From Polaribacter marinus (GTDB lineage: Bacteria; Bacteroidota; Bacteroidia; Flavobacteriales; Flavobacteriaceae), in the NCBI RefSeq assembly GCF_022662535.1, contig NZ_JAKQYM010000001.1, positions 667,211 through 731,210 on the forward strand: DNA of 64,000 nucleotides, in the 5' to 3' direction. The position numbers and the translations under genes are program-made. Under the pieces are notes generated by a model. The model ran no database searches. It was not told the origin of the DNA and worked only from the letters and a program-made list of their open reading frames with translations. Shown here one piece after another: positions 27,446-36,647 of the stretch (position 1 is the stretch's first letter; the number at the start of each line of letters is the position of its first letter).

Positions 27446-27464
27446 TATTGGTATTTATATACTT

Positions 27465-28121
27465 TTATAAGATTGATTTCAATTGGCTAAAATCATCAAT
27501 TATCAAATTAGCATTTTCTAAAGTTTGATCCGCAGCCAAAGGATTTCTGTAACCAAACACAAAAATTTTGGCATCATTTGCTGCTTTAATTCCATTGTCA
27601 GAATCTTCAATTACGATACAATTTTCTTTAGAGGTATTTCCTAAAATAGCTGCTTTTTCAAAAATTTCAGGATGTGGTTTCGAAGCAGTTAAGTCTGCTC
27701 CGCTAATTTTTGCTGTAAAATATTGATTTAAATCAAACCTATTAAAAACTCGATCAATATTTACCATTGCAGAAGAAGAAGCTAAAACTAAGGTGAGTCC
27801 TTTTTGAAAACAATGTTTTATCAATTCTTCTACACCCTTTACCAAATGTAAAGTTGGATCGTTTTCAAAGAAACTTACATATCGCTTTCTTTTCTCTAAA
27901 ACCAATGCTTCTGGGTTTATACTTAAATTAAAATGTGCTACTAATTTCTGAAAAGCATTTATGGTAGAAGACCCTGTAAGAGTTTGATATAATTCATCTG
28001 AAACATTTACTCCAATGGTGGTAAATGTATCGTAATAAGCCTTCTTATGAAGTTCTTCCGAATCTATAATAACTCCATCCATGTCAAAAATGACACATTT
28101 TATAGGCTTTGGTATTTTCAT
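27465..28121 (-). CDS. HAD-superfamily phosphatase/phosphomutase (beta-PGM-like)
   Basis: 218 residues. Motif I is VIFDMDGVIIDSE (nucleophile and acid/base Asp), motif II LASSSAM, motif III around KPHPEIF and motif IV IEDSDNGIKAA, all intact, with a four-helix cap after motif I. Likely acts on a small phosphorylated sugar; substrate not predictable. Gap of 5 bp from the DCC protein gene upstream. Confidence 0.88.
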   Translation of the reverse strand: MKIPKPIKCVIFDMDGVIIDSEELHKKAYYDTFTTIGVNVSDELYQTLTGSSTINAFQKLVAHFNLSINPEALVLEKRKRYVSFFENDPTLHLVKGVEELIKHCFQKGLTLVLASSSAMVNIDRVFNRFDLNQYFTAKISGADLTASKPHPEIFEKAAILGNTSKENCIVIEDSDNGIKAANDAKIFVFGYRNPLAADQTLENANLIIDDFSQLKSIL

Positions 28122-28126
28122 TTTTT

Positions 28127-28543
28127 TTAATCTAAAAATTTAGCTTTTAATTCTGGTGTAGGTATCATACAACTTTCTTTTTTTCCAAACCATTTGTATC
28201 GGTTTTTAGCAATATAATTATAGATTAAGTTTCTAAATGTTTCAGGAAAAATCCAGAAGAGTTTTGATAAGAACCAAAATCCACCAAAATCATTCATAAT
28301 TTTTAAAGCAGCGGTAGATTTTATGTCATAGGAAATTCCAGGTTCATATAAAATTATAGAATCTATTTTAGAAGTATCAATTTTTAAATGTTTTGTAATT
28401 GCTTGTCCGGTTTTTGATTGTAATGGGGCAAACACAAAATTATTTTTTTTATCAAACTTAATAACTTTTAAAACAGAATCATTGCATAAATTGCAAATAC
28501 CATCAAAGAGAATTATTTTTTTATTCTTAGGAAAATCAATCAT
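28127..28543 (-). CDS. DCC-family thiol-disulfide oxidoreductase (DUF393)
   Basis: 138 residues. Begins IILFDGICNLCNDSV, the DGxCxxC motif that names the family, followed by FAPLQSKTGQ and WIFPETFRNLIYNYIAKNRY, the usual family ending. Presumed redox role, not demonstrated. Co-transcribed with the HAD gene and divergent from the ABC operon. Confidence 0.9.
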   Translation of the reverse strand: MIDFPKNKKIILFDGICNLCNDSVLKVIKFDKKNNFVFAPLQSKTGQAITKHLKIDTSKIDSIILYEPGISYDIKSTAALKIMNDFGGFWFLSKLFWIFPETFRNLIYNYIAKNRYKWFGKKESCMIPTPELKAKFLD

Positions 28544-28713
28544 TTAAGAGCATAAAGAATTACAAATACAAAGATACTTTATCTTTTTTTAAATTTCTTG
28601 TAACATATTTTTATTTCATGCGTCTTATGTGAGTAATTGATTTATTGATTTAACAAAAAATTAATAATTGCTGTTAATAGCTATAAGTAATTTAGCAAAA
28701 AACTAACCAACAA

Positions 28714-29412
28714 ATGATTAGAATAGAAAAACTACATAAATCTTATCCTATAGGAAAAGATTCTCTTCACGTATTAAAAGGAATTGATTTACACATAAAA
28801 GAAGGAGAATTTGTTTCTATTATGGGATCTTCAGGATCTGGAAAATCTACACTTTTAAATATTGTTGGTCTATTAGATGTACATGATGAAGGTAACTACT
28901 ACTTAAATGGACAACTAATTAAAGATTTAAATGAAAAAAAAGCCGCTATTTTAAGAAATAAATTTTTAGGTTTTGTTTTTCAATCATTTAACTTAATATC
29001 ATACAAAACTGCTTTAGAAAATGTTGCTTTACCTTTATATTATAAAGGAATGGCAAGAAAAGAGCGTTTAAAAATAGCGCAAGAATATTTAGAGAAAGTA
29101 GAGTTAGGGCCTTGGGCAAATCATTTACCAAATGAACTTTCGGGTGGTCAAAAACAAAGAGTTGCTATTGCAAGAGCTTTGGTTACCAAACCAAAAGTTG
29201 TTTTAGCCGATGAGCCAACAGGAGCCTTAGATTCTACCACGACAGATTCTGTGATGGACTTGTTAAAAGATATTAATGACGAAGGAATGACTGTTTTTGT
29301 GATTACACATGAAGAAGAAGTAGCAGAACAAACAAAAAGAGTGGTTCGTTTAAAAGATGGATTAATTATTAGTGATGAATTAACAGCCACAGGAAAAGCT
29401 AAAACCGTTTAA
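28714..29412 (+). CDS. ABC transporter ATPase, MacB/LolD type
   Basis: 232 residues with Walker A GSSGSGKST, Q-loop VFQSFNLI, signature LSGGQKQRVAIARAL, Walker B VVLADEPTGALDS and H-loop VITHEEE. The 2-bp gap to the first permease gene and the rest of the cassette show a tripartite macrolide-exporter-type system spanning the envelope. Confidence 0.94.
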   Translation: MIRIEKLHKSYPIGKDSLHVLKGIDLHIKEGEFVSIMGSSGSGKSTLLNIVGLLDVHDEGNYYLNGQLIKDLNEKKAAILRNKFLGFVFQSFNLISYKTALENVALPLYYKGMARKERLKIAQEYLEKVELGPWANHLPNELSGGQKQRVAIARALVTKPKVVLADEPTGALDSTTTDSVMDLLKDINDEGMTVFVITHEEEVAEQTKRVVRLKDGLIISDELTATGKAKTV

Positions 29413-29414
29413 TT

Positions 29415-30647
29415 ATGTTCGATTTAGATCGTTGGAGAGAAATATTTCAAAGTATTAATAAAAACAGGTTACGTTCTGTAATGTCTGGTTTTACAGTAGC
29501 TTTTGCAATATTACTTTTTACTTTATTATTTGGTGTAGCAAACGGACTTGGTAATTTTTTCAAAGGTGCTTTTGCAGATGATGCACAAAATGCAATGTTT
29601 GTACGTGTTTGGAAAACATCGAAACCTTATAAGGGTTTACAAACGGGTAGAAGAGTTCAGCTTAAAAATAAAGACTATGATTATATAGCAGATGAATATG
29701 AAAATAAAATTCAATATAAGTCTTCAAGAATTTATAAGAATTTTACCATTAAATATAAAAATGAAGCGAGTTCTTATAGTGTAATGGCTGTAAATCCAGA
29801 TCATCAATACTTAGAAAAAACAATTATAAACGAAGGACGCTATTTAAATGAAAGAGATTTAAAGGCAAAATCTAAAGTCATAGTTATTGGTAGATTAATT
29901 AAAAAAGATTTATTTGGAGAAAAACCTGCTTTAGGAAAAAGAGTAAATGTAAACGGAAGTTCTTTTTTAATTATCGGTATTTTTTCTGATGATGGAGGTG
30001 ATAATGAAGAAAGAAAAGCCTTTATTCCATTATCTACATCTCAAGCAATGTACGGTAATAATGATTATATTAGTCAAATAGCTTTAGGGTATAATCCCAA
30101 CTTAAGCACCGATGCAGCGATTGCTTTTGGAAATCAAATGGAACGAGATTTACGTAAAAAATTAAATATTCATCCAGATGATCAAAGTGCACTTTCTGTT
30201 AGAAATATGGCAGAAGCTAATAAGTTTGTAGGAACCGTAATGTTAGCATTGTTTTTTATCATTACTTTTATTGGCTCTGGAACTTTAATTGCAGGGATTA
30301 TAGGGATTTCTAATATTATGATTTTTGTGATAAAAGAAAGAACTAAAGAATTTGGAATTAGAAAAGCTTTAGGAGCAAAACCATCTTCTATTGTGGGTAT
30401 GGTAGTACAAGAATCTGTTTTAATAACAACAATTGCGGGTTATGTAGGCTTAACAATAGGAACTTATATATTAAGTTTAATTGGGAATAGTTTAGAAGAA
30501 AAATATTTTATCAAAGACCCAAGTGTTAGTTCAGAAATTGTAATTGGGGCAACGTTTGTATTAATCGTATCAGGATTAATTGCAGGATATTTACCAGCAA
30601 AAAGGGCTGCAAATATTAAACCTATTGAAGCATTAAGAGCAGATTAA
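29415..30647 (+). CDS. ABC transporter permease, MacB/FtsX type (first)
   Basis: 410 residues. One N-terminal membrane helix (FTVAFAILLFTLLFGVANGLG), a large periplasmic MacB core domain (about residues 50-270), then three C-terminal helices with the FtsX signature IKERTKEFGIRKALGA. Pairs with the next permease to form a heterodimer. Export cargo unknown. Confidence 0.92.
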   Translation: MFDLDRWREIFQSINKNRLRSVMSGFTVAFAILLFTLLFGVANGLGNFFKGAFADDAQNAMFVRVWKTSKPYKGLQTGRRVQLKNKDYDYIADEYENKIQYKSSRIYKNFTIKYKNEASSYSVMAVNPDHQYLEKTIINEGRYLNERDLKAKSKVIVIGRLIKKDLFGEKPALGKRVNVNGSSFLIIGIFSDDGGDNEERKAFIPLSTSQAMYGNNDYISQIALGYNPNLSTDAAIAFGNQMERDLRKKLNIHPDDQSALSVRNMAEANKFVGTVMLALFFIITFIGSGTLIAGIIGISNIMIFVIKERTKEFGIRKALGAKPSSIVGMVVQESVLITTIAGYVGLTIGTYILSLIGNSLEEKYFIKDPSVSSEIVIGATFVLIVSGLIAGYLPAKRAANIKPIEALRAD

Positions 30648-30649
30648 TT

Positions 30650-31894
30650 ATGAAATTTTTATTCGATTCAGATACTTGGCAAGAAATTTACGGAAGCATT
30701 CGTAAAAATAAAGTAAGAACCGCAATTACTATAATTGGTGTTCTTTGGGGAATTTTCTTATTGGTGGTTTTATTAGGGGCAGCAAGAGGTTTAGAAAATA
30801 GTTTTAATAAACTGTTTGGTAATTTTGCAACCAATAGTGTTTTTGTATGGACTCAATCTACTGATACGCCTTTTAAAGGTTTTCAAGAAGGTAGAAGATT
30901 TACATTGACAATGAATGATATTGATGTCCTAAAATCGGAATACTCTGATGAAATCAAACTATTGGCTCCAAGAAATCAAACCAATAATTTAATTATAAAA
31001 GATTTTAAATCTGGTGATTTTAGAGTGAGTGGAGATTATCCAATACTAGATCAAATTCAGAAAAAACAATTGTTATATGGGCGTTTTCTAAATCAAAATG
31101 ATATTTTGTCAATTGCTAAGGTTGCCGTTATTTCAGAAGACATGTACAAGCAATTGTTTGAAATAAATGAGTTTCCTATTGGACAATACATAAAAATTAA
31201 TAGCATTAGTTACAAAGTCATTGGTGTTTACAAACCCTCAAATACTGTAAATTTTGATGGAGACTGTGCTTATATACCGTTTACTACTTTCAGAAAAGTA
31301 TACAATACTGCAAATAAAGTAGATTGGATGATGATTACGGCTAATGAAGGTACTGATATTGAGCAAATGGAAAAAGATGTTTTGCTGACATTAAAAGGTC
31401 TTCATAAAGTACATCCAGATGATGAAAGAGCTTTTGGAAGTGTGAATTTAGGTAAAGAAATAGGGAAAATTACTGGCTTTATAATTGGAATGCAATTTTT
31501 AACTTGGTTTGTAGGTATTGCCACTTTAATTGCAGGTGTTTTTGCCATTGGTAATATTCTATTAATTACCGTAAAAGAACGGACCAAAGAAATAGGAATT
31601 AGAAGAGCTTTAGGAGCAACACCTAAAAGTATCAGACAGCAAATTATATTAGAATCCGTTTTTTTAACCACCATTGCAGGTATGTTAGGAATTATTTTAG
31701 GAAGTCTTGTTTTGTTTTTAATTGATACAGCTTTTGGTCAAGGAGAAGACGCAACTTTAATAAACCCAACAGTAAACATACCAATTATTTTGATAGCATT
31801 TGTCACTTTAATAGTGTTAGGAACTTTAATTGGATTAATTCCAGCACACATGGCAACAGTAGTAAAACCAATAGAAGCATTAAGAGAAGAATAA
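30650..31894 (+). CDS. ABC transporter permease, MacB/FtsX type (second)
   Basis: 414 residues with the same plan as the preceding permease: TIIGVLWGIFLLVVLLGAARG helix, periplasmic core, and VKERTKEIGIRRALGATPKS before the last helices. Two bases after the first permease gene. The two proteins have diverged strongly apart from these motifs, as expected for a heteromeric transporter. Confidence 0.92.
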   Translation: MKFLFDSDTWQEIYGSIRKNKVRTAITIIGVLWGIFLLVVLLGAARGLENSFNKLFGNFATNSVFVWTQSTDTPFKGFQEGRRFTLTMNDIDVLKSEYSDEIKLLAPRNQTNNLIIKDFKSGDFRVSGDYPILDQIQKKQLLYGRFLNQNDILSIAKVAVISEDMYKQLFEINEFPIGQYIKINSISYKVIGVYKPSNTVNFDGDCAYIPFTTFRKVYNTANKVDWMMITANEGTDIEQMEKDVLLTLKGLHKVHPDDERAFGSVNLGKEIGKITGFIIGMQFLTWFVGIATLIAGVFAIGNILLITVKERTKEIGIRRALGATPKSIRQQIILESVFLTTIAGMLGIILGSLVLFLIDTAFGQGEDATLINPTVNIPIILIAFVTLIVLGTLIGLIPAHMATVVKPIEALREE

Positions 31895-31913
31895 CATCAA
31901 TTAACAACAAATC

Positions 31914-33026
31914 ATGAGTAAGAGATCAAAAATTATTTTAATTATTATAGCAATAGGTTTTATTGCTGCATTAATTTGGTTCGGAAAAAAGAACAAGAAA
32001 AGTATCGTAGAGTATGAAACTGAAAAACCTTTTAGAACAACTATTGTAAAGAAAACAGTAGCTACAGGGAAAGTGACACCTCTTGAAGAAATTGAAATTA
32101 AACCGCAAATTGCAGGTATAATTGATAGAATTTTGTTGTTAGAAGGTGCTAAAGTTAAAAAAGGTGATTTAATAGCAACTGTAAGAGTTGTTCCTAATGA
32201 GCAATCTTTAATTAGTGCAAAAGGAACTGTAGATAATATTAGAATTCGTCTAAGTAATGCTGAAATTTCTTACAAAAGAAATAAAAATTTATTTGAAAAA
32301 GGAGTGATTTCTAGAGCTGAATATGAAGCTGTTGAATTAACCTACAATCAAGCAAAGCAAGACTTAAAAAATGCGCAAAATAATTATCAAATTATAAAGA
32401 AAGGATCTACGGGCTCTAGTGCATCTGCTAATACAAATATTATTGCACAAATGTCTGGTACAATTTTAGAAATCCCTGTTAAGGAAGGAGATCAAGTAAT
32501 TCAGTCTAACAACTTTAATGCTGGTACTACAATTGCTTCTATTGCAGATATGAGTAAAATGATTTTTGAAGGAAAAGTTGATGAATCTGAAGTTGGAAAA
32601 TTAGTAAGTGGTTCTAATATAGACGTTTCTATAGGAGCTATAGAAGGAATCAAATTTCCCGCAAAATTAAATTTTATTGCACCTAAAGGAACAGAAGAAG
32701 GAGGAGCTGTACAATTTACAATTAAAGCAGATCTTTCTCTAGATGATAAATATTTTATTAGAGCTGGTTATAGTGCAAATGCGGACATTATTTTAGAGAA
32801 AAAAGACAGTGTTTTATCTATAAAAGAAGCATTGTTAAAATTTGATAAAAAAACAGAAGAACCTTATGTAGAAGTAAAAAATGCAGAAGGAAAATTTGAT
32901 AAAAAAACGGTAAAATTAGGAACATCTGATGGTGTTAACGTAGAGATTTTAGAAGGTGTTACTAAAGATGATGAAATCAAAATTTGGAACAAAGCCTCTA
33001 AAGACGATGTTAAAAAAGTTAACTAA
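31914..33026 (+). CDS. Periplasmic adaptor (membrane fusion) protein, HlyD/MacA type
   Basis: 370 residues. N-terminal membrane anchor (IILIIIAIGFIAALIWFG), then a biotinyl-lipoyl-like domain (EIEIKPQIAGIIDRILLLEGAKVKKGD), a coiled-coil hairpin (about residues 100-160, NVEISYKR/AEYEAVELTY region) and beta-barrel domains. Bridges the ABC permeases to an outer-membrane channel; no TolC-like gene is in this operon. Ends at a strong terminator. Confidence 0.92.
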   Translation: MSKRSKIILIIIAIGFIAALIWFGKKNKKSIVEYETEKPFRTTIVKKTVATGKVTPLEEIEIKPQIAGIIDRILLLEGAKVKKGDLIATVRVVPNEQSLISAKGTVDNIRIRLSNAEISYKRNKNLFEKGVISRAEYEAVELTYNQAKQDLKNAQNNYQIIKKGSTGSSASANTNIIAQMSGTILEIPVKEGDQVIQSNNFNAGTTIASIADMSKMIFEGKVDESEVGKLVSGSNIDVSIGAIEGIKFPAKLNFIAPKGTEEGGAVQFTIKADLSLDDKYFIRAGYSANADIILEKKDSVLSIKEALLKFDKKTEEPYVEVKNAEGKFDKKTVKLGTSDGVNVEILEGVTKDDEIKIWNKASKDDVKKVN

Positions 33027-33047
33027 ATTTTAATTTAGTACAAATGT

Positions 33048-33078
33048 AAAAGGAACTCATATTTTGAGTTCCTTTTTT
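33048..33078. terminator. Bidirectional terminator after the ABC operon
   Basis: Perfect 12-bp stem AAAAGGAACTCA / TGAGTTCCTTTT, loop TATTT, T-run following. The converging DUF1853 gene stops at 33078. Confidence 0.92.
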
Positions 33079-33893
33079 TATGTCCACCAAACAAGAAAAA
33101 ACTTTTTAATTTCTCCATTAGAAAACTTTATCCAACATAAAGGAGAAAATGATCTTTCTAAATATTCATTTGATTTTTCTTGAAATTGATAAAAATTTAA
33201 CCAATCTAAGTTTTTGTAAGGAATTGTTAACCAATCTTTTTTATTGGGTATAAAAAAATTACAATTTTCAAATTGTTCTAACTCTTTTTTATTGATATAA
33301 AAACCTATAATACAATCTTGATTTAATATTTCTAACCGAATATTTTTACTACTTAAAGGAACAAACAATTGTGCTTTAAAATAAACTTCTTGATCTATTT
33401 CAGAAGCGTTTAAGTTGATAGATTTTAAATACGCATCACATTCATTAGAGTAGAGTAGTGGCAACTGTTTTTCTTTAAGTTTTTCTAATTTTTCTACCAA
33501 AGAATCTTTTCTATTAGGTCCAATAAAATGTTGAATTTCGTTTTTACCAACTGAAGCATCATACAAATAAAACTTATAAATTACTTCTAGATGAATTGGA
33601 GTATGATTTCTTAAAAGAATACAGTCTAACTCTCCTAAAGTCCTTTTGTCTTTCTGAATTTGAATATTTTCAGAAATGATTTTTATCGATTTGTCTTGAG
33701 CTAATTGAAAAGAAACAAAGCGTTCTATATATTTTCCTAAACGTAATTTTTCGTCAATTAAAATATCAATTTTTGTAGATTTAGCTTCAATTTCAAATTG
33801 TTGTAAATGATGCACAATATTATTTTTCCACAAACTTTTTGTTTGTAAAAAACCATCAAACCTATTCTGAATATCTTTTTTTTTTTGCTGCAT
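33078..33893 (-). CDS. DUF1853 family protein (PD-(D/E)XK nuclease-like)
   Basis: 271 residues. The central segment GELDCILLRNHTPIHLEVIYKFYLYD (split here: GELDCILL, then IHLEVIYKFYLY) places Asp, Glu and Lys as in PD-(D/E)XK nuclease folds and is the hallmark of DUF1853. No partner gene; activity unproven. ATG at 33893, 56 bp from the divergent DUF2461 gene. Confidence 0.82.
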   Translation of the reverse strand: MQQKKKDIQNRFDGFLQTKSLWKNNIVHHLQQFEIEAKSTKIDILIDEKLRLGKYIERFVSFQLAQDKSIKIISENIQIQKDKRTLGELDCILLRNHTPIHLEVIYKFYLYDASVGKNEIQHFIGPNRKDSLVEKLEKLKEKQLPLLYSNECDAYLKSINLNASEIDQEVYFKAQLFVPLSSKNIRLEILNQDCIIGFYINKKELEQFENCNFFIPNKKDWLTIPYKNLDWLNFYQFQEKSNEYLERSFSPLCWIKFSNGEIKKFFLVWWT

Positions 33894-33949
33894 ATCAAAA
33901 TCGAAGTTACAAATCTATTTTGTAAATTTAACTTTTAAAATTTATCAAA

Positions 33950-34621
33950 ATGCAATTCCAAAAATCAAGTCTTCAATATTTAAAAGATTTACAGAATAAT
34001 AATAACAGAGATTGGTTTTCAGAAACCAAACCTACTTTTAAAAAAGCGCAAGACAATGCAAAAGAATTGTATGCAACAATTAGAGAAGGTTTAGAAAAGC
34101 ACGATGAAATAGATAGATTTAAACTTTTTAGAATTTATAGAGATGTTCGTTTTTCAAAAGATAAAACACCTTATCAACCTCATTTTGCAGGTTCTTTTTC
34201 AAGGTTGGGAAAAGAATTACGTGGAGGATATTATTTAAGAATTAGACCAGGAGAATCTTTTCTAGCAGGAGGATTTTGGGAACCAAATAAAGATGATTTA
34301 TTGCGAATTCGTAAAGAAATAGAACAAGATGCTTCTGAATTTCGCGAAATTTTAGAAGACAAAACTTTTAGAAAATATTTTGGAGATAAGTTTGAAGGTG
34401 CTGAATTAAAATCTGCTCCTAGAGGATTTGATAAAGAACATAAAGACATTGATTTATTACGTAGAAAAGGATTTATTGCGATTAGAAAATTTACCGATGC
34501 AGAAGTTTTATCGTCTAATTTCTTAGAAGAAGTCGATAAAAGTTACAAAGCTTTACGCCCTTTTTTTAATCTCTTTAGCGATATTTTAACCACAAATTTA
34601 AATGGTGAAAGTATAATTTAG
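33950..34621 (+). CDS. DUF2461 family protein
   Basis: 223 residues. Family hallmarks: NNNRDWFSETKPTFKKAQ at the start, FRIYRDVRFSKDKTPYQPHFAG (about residues 60-85) and GGFWEPNKDDLLRIRKEI. Widespread single-domain cytoplasmic protein of unknown function. Confidence 0.9.
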   Translation: MQFQKSSLQYLKDLQNNNNRDWFSETKPTFKKAQDNAKELYATIREGLEKHDEIDRFKLFRIYRDVRFSKDKTPYQPHFAGSFSRLGKELRGGYYLRIRPGESFLAGGFWEPNKDDLLRIRKEIEQDASEFREILEDKTFRKYFGDKFEGAELKSAPRGFDKEHKDIDLLRRKGFIAIRKFTDAEVLSSNFLEEVDKSYKALRPFFNLFSDILTTNLNGESII

Positions 34622-34697
34622 AGGTTCAAAAAATCAAAGACAAAAAGTGCAAGATTTGTCAGTTTAAGTAAGTGTATATAGCGTTTTTTTTATTTTT

Positions 34698-34780
34698 GCT
34701 AACAGCTAACAGCTAACAGCTAACAGCTAACAGCTAACAGCTAACAGCTAACAGCTAACAGCTAACAGCTAACAGCTAAC
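34698..34780. repeat. Heptanucleotide tandem repeat, (GCTAACA) x about 12
   Basis: Eleven full GCTAACA units plus a partial one, without a mismatch, run through the gap after the DUF2461 gene and into the 3' end of the MATE gene. The MATE stop codon (34769-34771) and its last two codons are made from repeat sequence. Because the frame meets TAG in the first unit read, changes in repeat number would not alter the protein. Related AGCCAAA/AGCTAAA heptamers occur before hisB and hisH. Confidence 0.97.
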
Positions 34781-36112
34781 TAAATTCTTATCAACTTCAC
34801 GTTTTAATACCCAAACAGTAATAATGGTAGATAAAATATCCGCAATCGGAAAAGACCACCAAACCCCATTCACACCAAAATACATCGGTAAAAAATAAGC
34901 TAATGGAATTAAGAAGAATCCTTGTTTTAAAAGTGTTAAAAATAATGCTGGCAATGCCTTTCCTGCTGCTTGAAAATATGCAGAACCAACTAGTTGCATG
35001 GTAACAATAGGAGTTGCTAAAAATACAATAAACATTGCATTTGGCGTTTTATCAAGTAAAGTAACATCGTTGGTAAAAATCCAAATAACTTCTTCTTTAA
35101 AAATTAAAACTCCTATAAAAATTAGAGTACCTAAAATAGAGCCAAAATAAATCGATTTTTTAATTGTTTCTTTCACTCTATCATTCTTTTTAGCACCAAT
35201 ATTATACCCGGCAACAGGTAAAAATCCCTGAGAAACTCCCATCACAGGAGAGTATGCAAACATCATAACTCTGTTAATGATTCCGAATACTGCTATAGAT
35301 ATTTCTCCGCCGTATGTAAATAATGAATAATTTAAAACAATCATTAAAATACTAATTGCGCCTTGTCTTACAACAGATACGCCCCCAAGTTCAATAATTT
35401 CTTTAACAATGCTAAAATCAAGTTTAAAGTTTTTGGGGATAATTTCTAATTCACTTTTTTTTGATAAAAAGAAATATAAAATATACAATCCACAGCTAGC
35501 ATAAGACAATGAAGTTGCTAATCCAGCACCATACATACCCCAATCAAAAAACTTAATAAATAAGATATCCAATAAAACATTTAATACCGCCGGAACCATC
35601 ATTGCATACATGGCAAATTTGGGTTTTCCTTCTGCTCTTATTGTAGGATTTCCCATCATAGCAAAAGCTAAAAAAGGAACTCCATAAATTATTACATTAA
35701 AATATTCTGAGGCAATGGGTAATATATCTCCTTTAGCACCAAATAAATTTAGAATTGGCACACTAAAAAAGTTTCCAAGAATAACAAATAGAATTACTAA
35801 AATTACGGTTAAACAGATTTGGTTACCAAAAGTTAGAAAGGCTTTATCAGAATTTCCTGATCCTAATGCTCTTGAAATAATTGAACTTCCTCCAATTCCA
35901 ATTCCCATTCCTATTGATGAGATTAAAAAAGCTATAGGTAGTACAACTGTTATTGCAGCAATTGCTAGAACTCCAATCCATTGTCCTACAAAAATGGTAT
36001 CTACAATCATATTTAAAGACATCACAAGAATTCCTATTGTGGCAGGAACAGCTTGTTTTATCAATAATTTACTGATTTTTTCAGTGCCTAAGTCATTTGC
36101 TAATTTGTTCAT
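34769..36112 (-). CDS. MATE-family multidrug efflux transporter
   Basis: 447 residues, twelve membrane segments in two homologous bundles. Conserved elements include KISKLLIKQAVPATIGILVM, GIGIGGSSIISRALG and the matching PVMGVSQGFLPVAGYNIGA in the second half. Exports cationic compounds using a Na+ or H+ gradient. The C-terminus (KNLVSC) runs into the heptamer repeat. No regulator gene adjacent. Confidence 0.93.
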   Translation of the reverse strand: MNKLANDLGTEKISKLLIKQAVPATIGILVMSLNMIVDTIFVGQWIGVLAIAAITVVLPIAFLISSIGMGIGIGGSSIISRALGSGNSDKAFLTFGNQICLTVILVILFVILGNFFSVPILNLFGAKGDILPIASEYFNVIIYGVPFLAFAMMGNPTIRAEGKPKFAMYAMMVPAVLNVLLDILFIKFFDWGMYGAGLATSLSYASCGLYILYFFLSKKSELEIIPKNFKLDFSIVKEIIELGGVSVVRQGAISILMIVLNYSLFTYGGEISIAVFGIINRVMMFAYSPVMGVSQGFLPVAGYNIGAKKNDRVKETIKKSIYFGSILGTLIFIGVLIFKEEVIWIFTNDVTLLDKTPNAMFIVFLATPIVTMQLVGSAYFQAAGKALPALFLTLLKQGFFLIPLAYFLPMYFGVNGVWWSFPIADILSTIITVWVLKREVDKNLVSC

Positions 36113-36122
36113 AATAGTACTG

Positions 36123-36130
36123 CAAAAGTA
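36123..36130 (-). promoter_or_regulatory. Candidate -7 promoter element of the MATE gene
   Basis: TACTTTTG on the minus strand, 10 bases upstream of the ATG at 36112. A T-rich stretch lies at about -33 but without a perfect TTTG. Confidence 0.4.
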
Positions 36131-36218
36131 ACTGAATATTTAATGTTATATCTAAAATGTAACCTCAATAATTGTTATAGAAATATTAAAATTTTTAAGT
36201 TTGCTAAAATTGATACGA

Positions 36219-36614
36219 ATGAAAGATATTTTTGAATTTAAGCTTAATGTAACTTCAGAAGATATAGATGATTTAAACCATGTAAACAATGTTGTTTATG
36301 TACAATGGATGGATAAAGTAGCTTTTGAACATTGGGCTTATCTAACAAAAGACAACCCCTTACCACAGTATATTTGGGTAGTTGTTAGACATGAAATTGA
36401 TTATCTAAGACAAGCTGTATTAGGTGATGAAATAATCGTTAAAACATGGGTAGGTGAAACCAAAGGATTTAAGTCCGAACGAAACATGGAATTTTATAAG
36501 GGAGAAGAATTACTTGTAAAAGCAAAAACTATTTGGGGAATGTTAGATGTAAAAACGTACAAACCAACAAGAATTAGAGAAAACGTTTTAAAAGTATTAC
36601 AACCAAACAAATAA
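36219..36614 (+). CDS. Acyl-CoA thioesterase, hotdog fold (4HBT type)
   Basis: 131 residues from the ATG at 36219; an in-frame TTG at 36201 would add six residues and is unlikely. TSEDIDDLNHVNNVVYVQWMD carries the Asp/His/Asn pattern of 4-hydroxybenzoyl-CoA thioesterase-like enzymes, and HEIDYLRQAVLGDEI follows. Hydrolyses an acyl-CoA; chain length unknown. Confidence 0.88.
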   Translation: MKDIFEFKLNVTSEDIDDLNHVNNVVYVQWMDKVAFEHWAYLTKDNPLPQYIWVVVRHEIDYLRQAVLGDEIIVKTWVGETKGFKSERNMEFYKGEELLVKAKTIWGMLDVKTYKPTRIRENVLKVLQPNK

Positions 36615-36647
36615 AAGTATCTTTGCAGCATTAAATTTAGAGAAAGA

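Noticed and set aside
34698..34780. CRISPR array
   Set aside because: The unit is 7 bp with no spacers; it is a simple tandem repeat.
35715..36131. 138-codon plus-strand open frame opposite the MATE gene
   Set aside because: An antisense shadow of membrane-protein coding sequence; no homology or start signals.
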